From positions 124,001-188,000 of the forward strand of contig NZ_SZVS01000003.1 of the NCBI RefSeq assembly GCF_007670255.1: 64,000 nt of DNA, in the 5' to 3' direction. The notes under the pieces were generated by a model. It saw only the letters and a list, made by a program, of their open reading frames with translations. It ran no database searches and was not told where the DNA came from. Position 1 is the stretch's first letter, and every line of letters starts with the position of its first letter. Shown piece by piece: positions 9,801 to 19,056 of the stretch. This DNA comes from Paenarthrobacter nicotinovorans (lineage in GTDB: Bacteria; Actinomycetota; Actinomycetes; Actinomycetales; Micrococcaceae). A program made the position numbers and the translations under genes.

Positions 9801-11059
9801 TTTGTAGCGAGCGTCACCCGGGGCAGGAACCGGGCGCTTAGTGGAAGCCTGCCCGATGGTCCCAGGATGACGACCGGAGCCCCGGCTGAAGCCGGAAAAC
9901 TGGCGAGCTGCATGAGCATGAATCGAAGGAGGGCTTCGACATGCGCCTCGTCTCCGAGAATCGCCACGCTCCGATGTTCCGGATCCAGTGTGATGGGGCA
10001 CTGGCTAAGCCGCGGCGGAGTGAACTGCGGATCCTCCGGAACCACTCGGATGTTCGCCGGGGATTCGGTAGTGCCCAACCGTAACCAGACCGCCTGGTTC
10101 TCCGGTTGTGGTCCCGCCGTGGAGTCGGACTGCGGAGTTGGACCAGTCGCAGCGGTTTCGAAACTGCGGGGACCGGGTTCGTTGACGGAGGCGGCGACCA
10201 TGATCTCCGCGGCGGAGGGGGAGCGCCGACGACGCCTGATGGAATCTTCCTCGACGGCACGATCAAGGGCACGCCGGTATTGCTGCCTGCCCTTCCTGCC
10301 GAGCATCAACGGGAAAAGTACACCGAGCGCCGATAGGGAAGTAAACGCCAAGTACGTCCACATGCCGGTGGCCGCAGCGAGGCCCACGCCGGCAAACAGC
10401 GGCAGACCAGCCCCAAGGGCGATGGTTGCACGACCCCCGTGGGTTCTTGTGTGGGGTACCTCAACAGGGTCCTTAACCGAACGGCCCGCATCAGTAGCGA
10501 GTGCGGGAAAGCCGCCTCCTTCGGAGGAGAGGCTGAAGGATGTCCGACCACAAACGATCGATGAACGGGAGTCGACCAGCGAGCGGCGGGTGGGTCGGCC
10601 GTCGATATATACCGGATTCGATGACGAGACGGCTGCTATCTCAAGATGATCACCCGATACGTCCAGCACGGCATGGTCCCTCGACATCGTTGGATCCGCT
10701 ATTGAAATGTCTGCAGCAGCCCTGCCGATACCGTGCTGCCCCCGCGGAATGCGGAAGACGGAACCCGCGCCAGGGCCGGTATGGACCAGCAGCATCAGAG
10801 GCAAGGCAGTGGTGGGAGTCTGTGCCGGCGGCATCCAGCCGTCCACCAGAACAGCCCCGGACACCAAGGGCGGCAGTCCGACAGTGAGCGTGGAAAGATC
10901 CTCTGTGCCAACCGTAAGCGGGCCAGTATTGCGGGCCGTTTTGAGGAGGGAAGCCAGCCAGGACCCTGGCGTTCCCCTCGGGACGGCAATGGAAAGTTCC
11001 TCCGGTTCTGCCGCTGCGGAGGCAGCGGGACTGCGGACCAGCGTGCATTCCAATGTCAT
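6821..11059 (-). CDS. FHA-FtsK/SpoIIIE ATPase, EssC/EccC-like (type VII secretion)
   Basis: The start is the ATG at 11059 behind AGGGAGG, giving 1412 residues (MTLECTLVRS...); a longer open frame upstream lacks a ribosome site. An FHA-like domain lies at about residues 90-165 (IGRAAADISIADPTMSRDHAVL). Two membrane helices follow near 215-260. Three FtsK-like ATPase domains come next. The first, near residue 590, has an intact Walker A (GTTGSGKSELL) and a Walker B (LILVIDEF). The second, near 950, is degenerate (GGPSSGMHQSF, no GKS/T). The third, near 1255, is intact (GSPGSGKTT, with LLVDDAD). This order is that of the motor of ESX/WXG100 secretion systems, closest in layout to the firmicute EssC. 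No WXG100 substrate, EccB, EccD, EccE or mycosin gene is next to it, so it is an orphan in this window. Its transported substrate is unknown. Confidence 0.85.
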   Translation of the reverse strand: MTLECTLVRSPAASAAAEPEELSIAVPRGTPGSWLASLLKTARNTGPLTVGTEDLSTLTVGLPPLVSGAVLVDGWMPPAQTPTTALPLMLLVHTGPGAGSVFRIPRGQHGIGRAAADISIADPTMSRDHAVLDVSGDHLEIAAVSSSNPVYIDGRPTRRSLVDSRSSIVCGRTSFSLSSEGGGFPALATDAGRSVKDPVEVPHTRTHGGRATIALGAGLPLFAGVGLAAATGMWTYLAFTSLSALGVLFPLMLGRKGRQQYRRALDRAVEEDSIRRRRRSPSAAEIMVAASVNEPGPRSFETAATGPTPQSDSTAGPQPENQAVWLRLGTTESPANIRVVPEDPQFTPPRLSQCPITLDPEHRSVAILGDEAHVEALLRFMLMQLASFPASAGAPVVILGPSGRLPLSARFLPRVTLATNTTAALATLNRLRHKPHGRLVVMGSGAFDETEALRKTVQAAHRAQWQVLRCQTSAGGSAGTITIEPSGTAASYMSDGERLDFVPDLVPADVFDRFCRAVGAAASVAEPCRKGDLPHNSSLAALLPYGRRRILGRWRSASWKDGVTAVLGESRDGPLTFNFKRDGPHLLVAGTTGSGKSELLRTLVASIALTVPPEQATFVFLDFKGGSGLGPMAGLPHCVGLLTDLSQQNIDRALESLRGEVKYRERLFAVQGAADLADYQESVGTEGLGLAHLILVIDEFRILVDEAPTALRELMRIATIGRSLGIHLVMATQRPQGALTADIRANVTSSIALRVQSDMESLDIINSKAAASISVEVPGRAFLATAAKEPQEFQAASLNNLYPDRVPSSFGEVAHGTVVPLWPVVQSAVQALGESPATVSPVALRGVPRPETVNNHTETAVGRLVSVIGETWDYLGMPSPRSPIAAPLPQRIPWDEKLAQVEEPPGVPEDDTESWQVGPVALLDKPSLQRVDRLYWLPAKHGHLAMVGGPSSGMHQSFRSVAAMLATQARQPHLYILDANRLLDQVQADQGIGAYTGMDELGFAVRILSRVAAEMETRRASHDLSGGFAPIVLIVSGWCSWSSALRGGPYEFAEGMLHDIARDGSPLGITLLISGERELVSSRLFAAIPNRTFFPLGTTEESRFHWPRLPDMEAVPGRAFVSGNIVEGQPATAQFKEAPAAGTWPFHKRTPAEPPFRLRPLPLLLTHEDFLSRKAACAPSGNAPGATLQRVRGAVTAPGATNRVTGRGVASADGAPEEQFQPAQQSPMPLWIGVAGDDASPAAFPLRTKGVSIVLGSPGSGKTTVLWSLVSLNPEIPWLFPPDGSVEGAFWASKASAAADGTLNAKSVLLVDDADSLDAEGQRALHVLAGQVAGVILTATPGARLHQLSLVQEVRASGTGLLLAHGSPLDGELLGVRLPVDPARRPGRGFIIDRGEAAPFQGVLSAGFPKRE

Positions 11060-11164
11060 GTTTGTCCTCCCTTTCACCACCATCGTCATAGGCAGTTGAC
11101 GTCGTCCGCAGCCTCCTTTCGGCTGTATGTGGACAACTTCGTCCAGGCGGGGACGGATCCAGCC

Positions 11165-11196
11165 TTGACGCCGTGGCTTTATGTCTCGGCTAAGAT
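11165..11196 (+). promoter_or_regulatory. Candidate promoter of the amino-sugar operon
   Basis: TTGACG at 11165-11170 and TAAGAT at 11191-11196 resemble -35 and -10 boxes, but the 20-bp spacing is longer than ideal. It lies in the 181-bp divergent gap between the FHA-FtsK gene and the acetyltransferase gene. Confidence 0.4.
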
Positions 11197-11240
11197 GAAA
11201 CTCGTTGTCGCGTGTGCTCAATGAGGAAGGACCTTCACCG

Positions 11241-11831
11241 GTGATAGTGGTTGCTGAGAGCGCCGATGTTTCAGACGAGGCGGTAATTGGTGATGGATCA
11301 AAGATTTGGCATCTGGCCCAAGTCCGCGAGCAGGCCGAATTAGGCGTCAATTGCATCGTCGGACGCGGGGCCTACATCGGCTCCGGAGTCAAGATGGGGG
11401 ACAACTGCAAAGTCCAGAACTATGCGCTTGTCTACGAGCCCGCGGAACTGGAGGCAGGGGTCTTCATCGGCCCCGCCGTAGTCCTGACGAACGACACCTA
11501 CCCCCGGGCGGTTGCCCCGGACGGAACGTTGAAGAGTGCCCATGACTGGGAGCCAGTGGGCGTCACCATCCGTGAAGGCGCTTCCATCGGTGCCCGCGCT
11601 GTATGCGTAGCTCCCGTCACCATCGGCCGGTGGGCCACCGTGGCAGCAGGCGCCGTTGTGGCCAAGGACGTTCCGGATTTTGCTTTGATGGTCGGAGTTC
11701 CGGCCAAGCGCCATGGTTGGGTCGGCAAGGCCGGCTTCCCGCTGCAGCGCAGCGGTGAGAACTGGGTATGCCCGGAGACCGGCGCCACTTATGTTGAACA
11801 GAACGAGACCCTTCGAGAGGTAGAGGCATGA
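11241..11831 (+). CDS. WbpD/WlbB-like sugar-nucleotide N-acetyltransferase (left-handed beta-helix)
   Basis: The GTG at 11241 is preceded by GAGGAAGG and gives 196 residues; a TTG at 11205 in frame would add 12 residues but has no ribosome site. Imperfect hexapeptide repeats (for example IVGRGAYIGSGVKMGDNCKV) run through residues 10-150 and would fold as a left-handed beta-helix. Proteins of this type (WbpD, WlbB) acetylate the 3-amino group of UDP-2-acetamido-3-amino-glucuronate. The next two genes encode the aminotransferase and the oxidoreductase of the same pathway with overlapping ends, which strongly supports this role. Neither the UDP-GlcNAc 6-dehydrogenase (WbpA) nor the epimerase (WbpI) is in the window. 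The exact sugar is inferred from the gene set. Confidence 0.82.
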   Translation: MIVVAESADVSDEAVIGDGSKIWHLAQVREQAELGVNCIVGRGAYIGSGVKMGDNCKVQNYALVYEPAELEAGVFIGPAVVLTNDTYPRAVAPDGTLKSAHDWEPVGVTIREGASIGARAVCVAPVTIGRWATVAAGAVVAKDVPDFALMVGVPAKRHGWVGKAGFPLQRSGENWVCPETGATYVEQNETLREVEA

Positions 11832-12919
11832 GCCCCGAATTCATTCCCCCCGCCAAGCCCATCATCGGTGATGATGAGCGCAAGGCAGTAGAGGCCGTTC
11901 TGGCCTCCGGCCAACTTGCACAGGGTTCGGAGGTTGCGTCCTTTGAACAGGAATTCTCGCAGGTCCTCCTTGACGGCCGGGCGGCTGTGGCAGTCAACTC
12001 CGGAACTTCCGGACTGCACCTCGGGCTCCTCGCCGCAGGCATCGGTCCCGGCGACGAAGTCATTGTTCCGTCTTTTACCTTTGCCGCTACAGCCAACTCC
12101 GTGGCTTTGACAGGCGCTACCCCTGTCTTCGCCGATGTGGACATCAACCACTACACGCTGGATCCTGCTTCGGTCGAGTCCAAAATCACTGACCGTACGG
12201 CTGCCATCATGCCGGTTCACCTCTACGGCCACCCTTTTGACGTGGATGGCATCGGTGCAGTTGCCGCCAAGCACGGCGTAAAAGTCTTTGAAGATGCAGC
12301 CCAGGCCCACGGTGCCGCAGTCAACGGCCGCAAGGTCGGTACCTTCGGCGACTTCGCCATGTTCAGCCTGTACCCCACGAAGAACATGACCTCCGGCGAA
12401 GGCGGCATGGTCAGCACCGGTTTGGCCGACGTCGAACGGCGGCTTCGGTTGCTGCGTAACCAGGGCATGGAACGCCAGTACGAAAACGAGCTGGTTGGCT
12501 TCAACGCCCGCATGACCAACATCCACGCAGCGATTGGGCGCGTTCAGTTGACCAAGGTCGAGGGCTGGACGAAGACCCGTCAGGAGAACGCAGCGTTCTT
12601 CGATGCAAACATCGAAGGTGTCGTCACTCCGAAGGTTGTCGAGGGCTACGAGCACGTCTACCACCAGTACACCATCCGCATCGCCGAGGACCGTGATGGT
12701 TTCGCCAAGGCTCTGCGCGAGGAATACAACGTGGGCTGCGGCGTCTACTACCCGATCCCCAACCACCGTCTCGCTCCGTTCCAGACCTCCGACGACCTGC
12801 CGGTCACCGAAGAAGCAGCATCCAGCGTGCTTTCCCTTCCTGTGCACCCGTCATTGAGCCAGGATGACCTCGACAGGATCGTTGCGGCAGTCAACGCTGT
12901 GGCAAAGGCAGGTAGCTAG
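11828..12919 (+). CDS. DegT/DnrJ/EryC1 aminotransferase (WbpE/WlbC-like)
   Basis: This 363-residue PLP enzyme overlaps the previous gene by ATGA, so translation is likely coupled. The family hallmarks are present: SGTSGLHLGLLAAG near residue 57, FEDAAQAHGA near 155 and the PLP lysine in YPTKNMTSGEGG near 182. It would transfer an amino group, usually from glutamate, to a 3-keto sugar nucleotide in the cytoplasm. Its place between WbpD-like and WbpB-like genes points to UDP-2-acetamido-3-keto-glucuronate as substrate. DegT enzymes act on many keto sugars, so the substrate rests on context rather than on sequence. Confidence 0.9.
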   Translation: MSPEFIPPAKPIIGDDERKAVEAVLASGQLAQGSEVASFEQEFSQVLLDGRAAVAVNSGTSGLHLGLLAAGIGPGDEVIVPSFTFAATANSVALTGATPVFADVDINHYTLDPASVESKITDRTAAIMPVHLYGHPFDVDGIGAVAAKHGVKVFEDAAQAHGAAVNGRKVGTFGDFAMFSLYPTKNMTSGEGGMVSTGLADVERRLRLLRNQGMERQYENELVGFNARMTNIHAAIGRVQLTKVEGWTKTRQENAAFFDANIEGVVTPKVVEGYEHVYHQYTIRIAEDRDGFAKALREEYNVGCGVYYPIPNHRLAPFQTSDDLPVTEEAASSVLSLPVHPSLSQDDLDRIVAAVNAVAKAGS

Positions 12920-13905
12920 TGGCAAATCTGCGCGCTGGCCTCATCGGGCTCGGCATGATGGGCCGTCACCACGCACGCGTTATCCGCGAGCTCGACGGTG
13001 TTGACCTTGTTGCCGTTGCCGATTCCTTTGGGGATCCACACAACGTAGCCAGTGGCTTGGAAGTCTGCAGTTCCGTCGAGCAGCTCATCGAGCAGGGCAT
13101 CGACATGGCTGTCGCAGCTGTGCCGACAATCCTGCATGAGGAAGTTGCTTTGCAGCTTGCTGACGCCGGCGTGCACTGCCTTGTCGAAAAGCCCATCGCC
13201 AACGATTCTGTGTCGGGTCGCCGCATCGCCGAAGCTTTTGATTCCAAGGGCCTGATCGGGGCAGTGGGGCATATCGAACGCTTCAACCCCTCACTGCAGA
13301 GCCTTCGCGACCGTCTTGGCAACGGTGACCTCGGTGAGGTCTACCAGATCTCCACCCGCCGCCAGGGTCCCTTCCCGTCCAGGATCGCCGACGTCGGTGT
13401 AGTCAAGGACCTTGCTACGCACGATATCGACCTCACGGCGTGGCTGGCCCAAAGCAACTTCGTCAACGTGGTGGCCCACACCACCTCCCGCAGCGGGCGT
13501 GAGCACGAGGACATGGTCACGGCCATCGGGCACCTCCAGGACGGCGTTGTCACCAACCACATCGTCAACTGGCTCTCGCCGATGAAGGAACGCACCACGG
13601 TTGTTCTGGGTGAGCGCGGCGCGTTCATTGCCGACACAATTTCTGCGGACTTGACGTTCGTCGAGAACGGTACCTTCCAAACGGATTGGGACTCCATTGC
13701 GGCCTTCCGTGGCGTTTCCGAAGGCTCTTCGACCCGCTTTGCTTTGGCCAAGCGTGAACCATTGAAGATGGAACACGAGGCCTTCCGGGATGCGGTCCTG
13801 GGCAAGTCGATGAACATTGTCACAATGGCCGAAGGGCTTGAGACCCTCCGGGTCGCTGAGGCTGTCCTCAAGTCAGCCGAAACCGGCGCCGTCGTCGCGC
13901 TTTAG
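12919..13905 (+). CDS. Gfo/Idh/MocA oxidoreductase (WbpB/WlbA-like)
   Basis: The 328-residue protein starts at a GTG that shares one base with the stop of the aminotransferase gene. The N-terminal Rossmann fold has GLIGLGMMGRHHARV at residues 7-21. CLVEKPIAND near residue 93 contains the EKP motif typical of the family, and GHIERFNPS near 115 is also characteristic. WbpB-type members oxidise C3 of UDP-GlcNAc-uronate with NAD+, preparing the substrate of the aminotransferase. It is the last gene of the three-gene operon and a strong terminator follows 22 bp later. Confidence 0.9.
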   Translation: MANLRAGLIGLGMMGRHHARVIRELDGVDLVAVADSFGDPHNVASGLEVCSSVEQLIEQGIDMAVAAVPTILHEEVALQLADAGVHCLVEKPIANDSVSGRRIAEAFDSKGLIGAVGHIERFNPSLQSLRDRLGNGDLGEVYQISTRRQGPFPSRIADVGVVKDLATHDIDLTAWLAQSNFVNVVAHTTSRSGREHEDMVTAIGHLQDGVVTNHIVNWLSPMKERTTVVLGERGAFIADTISADLTFVENGTFQTDWDSIAAFRGVSEGSSTRFALAKREPLKMEHEAFRDAVLGKSMNIVTMAEGLETLRVAEAVLKSAETGAVVAL

Positions 13906-13926
13906 CCGGAGAATAGTTGCACATCT

Positions 13927-13966
13927 GAACGGGAGGCTGGCGCTGGCCAAGCCTCCCGTTCGTTTT
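13927..13966 (+). terminator. Intrinsic terminator after the amino-sugar operon
   Basis: A 12-bp stem (13927-13938 with 13950-13961) is followed by GTTTTT. It separates the amino-sugar operon from glf, which therefore probably has its own promoter (a TAGCCT -10-like box lies at 14029-14034). Confidence 0.85.
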
Positions 13967-14037
13967 TCAGGTCAATCGCCGCCGTCCTCCAGCGCGCCCC
14001 CGAATCGGGATTAGATCGTAACGTCGGGTAGCCTTGA

Positions 14038-15273
<1,236 letters not shown>

Positions 15274-15305
15274 CCGCCACAACAAATGAAAGCCAGGAGA
15301 TCGCC

Positions 15306-17279
15306 ATGACGGCTTCCACCGCCGCGGATGTTCCCGTTTCCACGGAAGAAAACCTGCGGATTGTTCAGCGGGTCATTTTCCCGGCGAACCGTGACCTTGA
15401 CACCCTTCCTCTCTACGTGGATCCCGACACAAGCACGGTCCAAAAGGGCAGCCAGGGAAGCTCCGAAGTGCAGGCAGTCGGCATCGCCCGGCAGCTGCAC
15501 CCGGAGGACATCCTTGACCGGGGTTCCGTCCAGGTCCGCCGCGGAGAACGCCTCTCTTTCGGTTCCTACTTCAATGCCTTCCCTGCCAGCTACTGGCGTA
15601 AGTGGACGGTTGCCACGAAGACTGTCCTCCACCTCGAAACCGAGGGCGAAGGAACCATCATCGTCTACCGCTCCAACGCCCGTGGGGCTTCCCAGCGTGT
15701 CGATTCCGTGCTGGTCGAAGGATCCGCCGCGAACGATTTCGAGTTGACGCTGGCCCCGTTTGGCGACGGCGGCTGGTACTGGTTCGACCTGATTGCCGGC
15801 GGCGAGGGCATGGCGCTGAAGAGTGCCCACTGGGCCGTACCCGACGAAGGTCGTCCCCACGGCCGTGTCACCATGGGTGTCACTACCTTCAACCGTGCGG
15901 ACTACTGCCTGGAAACCATCAAGGCCATCGATGGCGACGCCGGACTCCGGGAAATTCTTGCCGAACTGATCATCGTCGACCAAGGCAACAAGAAGGTCGC
16001 TGACGAGGCTGGCTTTGACGCCGTCGCTGAGTCCATGGGTGACCAGCTGCGGATCATCAACCAAGGCAACCTTGGTGGTTCGGGTGGTTTCGCGCGCAAT
16101 ATGTACGAGATGCTCGTGTCCGACAAGAGCGATTACGTCATGCTGCTCGACGACGACATCGAACTCGAGACCGAAGGCGTGATGCGCGCGGTAGCCTTCG
16201 CCGACCTGTGCAGGAAGCCGACCATCGTTGGCGGACACATGTTCGACATGTACAACAAGTCGGTCCTCCACGCGTACTCCGAGGTGGTCAACTTCTACCG
16301 GTTCCTTTGGGGTCCGGTAGAGGGACTTGGCAACCACGACTTCTCGCAGGCGGGTCTGCGCTCGACGCCGCAGCTGCACCGCCGCTGGGACGCCGACTAC
16401 AACGGTTGGTGGATGTGCCTCATCCCCAAGGCCGTCGTTGAGACCATTGGGCTCTCGCTGCCTGTTTTCATCAAGTGGGACGACGCCGAGTACTCTCTTC
16501 GCGCCCGCGCAGCCGGCTTCCCGACCGTGACCCTTCCCGGTGCAGCGGTCTGGCACGTTTCCTGGGCCGATAAAGACGACTCCGTGGACTGGCAGGCTTA
16601 CTACCACGAGCGCAACCGCCTCATCGCGACTCTCCTGCACTCGCCGTTCCCCAAGGGCGGTCGAATCCTCCGGGAGAGCCTCAACGCGGACATCAAGCAC
16701 TTGGTGTCGATGCAGTACTACCCTGAGCAAGCCCGCGTCATGGCCCTGCGTGATGTCTTGGCTGGACCAGGCGATCTTCACAAGCAGCTGCCCACCACCA
16801 TGCCGAAGCTTCGTGCCATGCGCGACGAATTCCCGGACTCCCAGATCAAGACGGACCCTGCCGCCTTCCCGGAGGTCTTCCGGAAGCGTCCGCCGAAGAA
16901 GCCCCAGTCCTACAAGCAGCCCGGTGCGCTTGGCCTTCTTCCGTGGGCAGTCAAGACTGTCTTGAAGCAGACCCTGGCTCCCGTTCGTGACACCGCCAAA
17001 GCCAACCCCGAGGCCCACGTGGCCCACCAGGACGGGAAATGGTGGAGCCTGGCGCACCTCGACAGCGCTGTGGTCTCGAACGCTGATGGCACCGGTGCAT
17101 CTTGGCATTTGAGGGATCCCAAAATGGCCCGCCAGCTGGTGGTTGAGTCTGCCAAGCTGCACGCGCAGCTGTTCTCCAACTGGGAGACCCTCCGCGCACA
17201 ATACCGTGATGCGCTTCCGGAGATCACCTCGATGGAGTCTTGGCGCAAGACGTTCGAAGCATCGGAGCCTAACAAGTAG
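15306..17279 (+). CDS. GlfT2-like polymerising galactofuranosyltransferase
   Basis: The ATG at 15306, seven bases after AGGAG, gives 657 residues (M. tuberculosis GlfT2 has 637). A GTG at 15270 overlapping the glf stop is the alternative. An N-terminal beta-sandwich covers roughly residues 1-165. The GT-A domain follows with GVTTFNRADYCLETI near 185. The metal-binding DDD lies in YVMLLDDDIELE near 281, the catalytic-site WDDAEYSLRARA near 391 and AVWHVSWADKDD near 415, all of which match GlfT2. The enzyme would extend a galactofuranose chain on a polyprenyl carrier at the inner membrane face. No separate GlfT1 initiator is in the window. The position between glf and the ABC exporter supports the call. 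Confidence 0.92.
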   Translation: MTASTAADVPVSTEENLRIVQRVIFPANRDLDTLPLYVDPDTSTVQKGSQGSSEVQAVGIARQLHPEDILDRGSVQVRRGERLSFGSYFNAFPASYWRKWTVATKTVLHLETEGEGTIIVYRSNARGASQRVDSVLVEGSAANDFELTLAPFGDGGWYWFDLIAGGEGMALKSAHWAVPDEGRPHGRVTMGVTTFNRADYCLETIKAIDGDAGLREILAELIIVDQGNKKVADEAGFDAVAESMGDQLRIINQGNLGGSGGFARNMYEMLVSDKSDYVMLLDDDIELETEGVMRAVAFADLCRKPTIVGGHMFDMYNKSVLHAYSEVVNFYRFLWGPVEGLGNHDFSQAGLRSTPQLHRRWDADYNGWWMCLIPKAVVETIGLSLPVFIKWDDAEYSLRARAAGFPTVTLPGAAVWHVSWADKDDSVDWQAYYHERNRLIATLLHSPFPKGGRILRESLNADIKHLVSMQYYPEQARVMALRDVLAGPGDLHKQLPTTMPKLRAMRDEFPDSQIKTDPAAFPEVFRKRPPKKPQSYKQPGALGLLPWAVKTVLKQTLAPVRDTAKANPEAHVAHQDGKWWSLAHLDSAVVSNADGTGASWHLRDPKMARQLVVESAKLHAQLFSNWETLRAQYRDALPEITSMESWRKTFEASEPNK

Positions 17280-17281
17280 CA

Positions 17282-18139
17282 ATGGCCACTTCCACTGATA
17301 CATATGCTGTTCCAGGGGTAGGTGCTGGCCTGCTGGACGTCTACCGACGCCGGTACCTCCTCAAGCTGATTGTCCGTAAGGAACTCCGGGTCCGCTACCG
17401 GGGTTCGGTCCTCGGATTGGCCTGGTCCTATGTCAAGCCCCTGGTCCAGTACGTGGTGCTGTTCTTCGCCCTGGGCATTGTGCTGCGTGTTGGGGACCAG
17501 ATCCCCAATTACGCGCTGTACATGTTCTCCGGCGTCATCGTCATCAACTTTTTCTCCGAGGCGTTCTCGAATGCCACGCGCTCCATTGTTTCCAATGCTG
17601 CCTTGGTGAAGAAGATCTACTTGCCGCGCGAGCTGTTCCCGGTAGCTTCGGTGTGGGTGGCTGCGGTTCACTTCCTGCCACAGCTGGTGGTATTGCTTGC
17701 CGCTGCCCTGCTCACTGGCTGGCACCCGGATGTCTTCCAGCTCATTGGTGCAGCACTGGGCTTTGTCATCGTTGCAGTCACGGCGACTGGTCTTGGCTTG
17801 CTGGCCGGTGCCATCAACGTCTTTTTCAGGGACGCTGAGAACATCGTCGACATGTTGATGATGATCGTCACGTGGACCTCGCCCGTTCTGTACGACTGGA
17901 CCATGATCAGGCGTTTGGCCCCGGAGTGGGTGCTGGCGATTTATCAGCTGAATCCCATCACTGTGGCCGTCGAGCTCTTCCACTGGGCGTTTTGGTACCC
18001 CACAGTCAACCGACCCGTTGAACTGCCGCCCCATTTGATGTGGACGGGATTGCTCGGGTTTGGAATGGCTGCATTGTTCCTCATCATCGGCCAGCTCGTC
18101 TTCCGACGACTTGAGGGCCACTTTGCGCAGGAGGTCTAA
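17282..18139 (+). CDS. wzm: Polysaccharide ABC exporter, permease subunit (Wzm family)
   Basis: This 285-residue ABC-2 permease starts two bases after the galactofuranosyltransferase stop. It has an amphipathic N-terminal segment (RYLLKLIVRKELRVRYRGS, near residues 23-41) and then six hydrophobic helices. The segment FSGVIVINFFSEAFSNATRSI near residue 82 is typical of the family. With the ATPase encoded next, whose start follows its stop directly, it would move the lipid-linked polysaccharide across the membrane. The organisation matches Rv3783/Rv3781 of M. tuberculosis, proposed galactan exporters. Confidence 0.92.
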   Translation: MATSTDTYAVPGVGAGLLDVYRRRYLLKLIVRKELRVRYRGSVLGLAWSYVKPLVQYVVLFFALGIVLRVGDQIPNYALYMFSGVIVINFFSEAFSNATRSIVSNAALVKKIYLPRELFPVASVWVAAVHFLPQLVVLLAAALLTGWHPDVFQLIGAALGFVIVAVTATGLGLLAGAINVFFRDAENIVDMLMMIVTWTSPVLYDWTMIRRLAPEWVLAIYQLNPITVAVELFHWAFWYPTVNRPVELPPHLMWTGLLGFGMAALFLIIGQLVFRRLEGHFAQEV

Positions 18140-18868
18140 ATGGGTGCTGCTGTAATAGTCAAGGACCTCAAGAAAACGTTCAACCTACGCCACTCGCACT
18201 CCTTGAAGGAGACGCTCGTTTGGCTCGTGAAGGGACGTCGAGGAGACCTCACCAGGAAATTCGACGCCCTCCATGACGTCAGTTTTGAAATACAGCCGGG
18301 GGAGACAGTCGCCTTGCTGGGCTTCAATGGCTCGGGCAAATCAACGCTGCTGAAACTCATTTCAGGCGTTATCCTCCCTGACAAGGGCACGGTGCGCACC
18401 AAGGGCCGTGTAGCCGGGCTGATCGAGGTTGGCGCGGGCTTCCACCCGGACCTGTCCGGGCGCGAGAACGTATTCCTGAACGCTGCCATCCTCGGGATGA
18501 CGGAACAGGAGATCAACGAGAAGTTCGAGGACATTGTCGCCTTCTCCGAGATCGAACAGTTCATCGACACCGAGGTCAAGTTCTATTCCTCTGGTATGTT
18601 CCTGCGCCTGGCCTTTGCCGTGGCGGTCCACACCCAGCCGGACATCTTCCTGGTGGACGAAATCCTGGCCGTGGGCGATGAGCCGTTCCAGCGCAAGTGC
18701 CTCGCCAAGATCAAGCAGCTTTCGGACGAGGGGCGCACGCTCGTCGTTGTCAGCCACGACCTCGACATGATCTCCAGGATCTGCGACAGGGGAGTGGTGC
18801 TTTCCTCTGGCACGGTGCAGTTCGAAGGGCCGGCTGACGAAGCCGTGGCTTGGCTGCGCGAACACTGA
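18140..18868 (+). CDS. wzt: Polysaccharide ABC exporter, ATPase subunit (short Wzt family)
   Basis: The 242-residue ATPase has Walker A GFNGSGKST near residue 61, the signature region KFYSSGMFLRLAFAVAV near 150, Walker B IFLVDEILAVGD near 171 and the switch histidine in VVVSHD. Unlike many Wzt proteins it ends after the ATPase domain and lacks the C-terminal carbohydrate-binding domain. Export is therefore probably not gated by recognition of a chain-end cap, as in the short galactan-type exporters. The start codon directly abuts the permease stop. A strong terminator follows. Confidence 0.93.
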   Translation: MGAAVIVKDLKKTFNLRHSHSLKETLVWLVKGRRGDLTRKFDALHDVSFEIQPGETVALLGFNGSGKSTLLKLISGVILPDKGTVRTKGRVAGLIEVGAGFHPDLSGRENVFLNAAILGMTEQEINEKFEDIVAFSEIEQFIDTEVKFYSSGMFLRLAFAVAVHTQPDIFLVDEILAVGDEPFQRKCLAKIKQLSDEGRTLVVVSHDLDMISRICDRGVVLSSGTVQFEGPADEAVAWLREH

Positions 18869-18898
18869 CCCCTACGTGAGCTAAAGCCTCCGGAGTCC

Positions 18899-18944
18899 AA
18901 AAGGCCGTTGTGCCCCTGTCAACACAGAGGCACAACGGCCTTTT
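18899..18944 (+). terminator. Terminator of the glf-wzt operon
   Basis: A 16-bp stem (18899-18914 with 18929-18944), whose loop can extend the pairing, ends in TTTT and continues into a T-rich stretch. It lies 30 bp after the wzt stop. Confidence 0.9.
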
Positions 18945-18992
18945 GTTGTTGTTCTTTCCCCTTCCGAAGGGAAAGCGGACTAAAACCATGCA

Positions 18993-19037
18993 TACGAAAA
19001 GAGCGTCCATCCCTTTGGGGTGGACGCTCTTTTCGTA
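18993..19037 (-). terminator. Terminator of the opposing glycosylation operon
   Basis: A perfect 17-bp stem (18993-19009 with 19021-19037) with an 11-base loop has A-rich and T-rich arms. It lies 20 bp beyond the stop of the minus-strand YfhO-like gene and back to back with the wzt terminator. Confidence 0.85.
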
Positions 19038-19056
19038 GCTGCAGCCGTTGAGGGGC

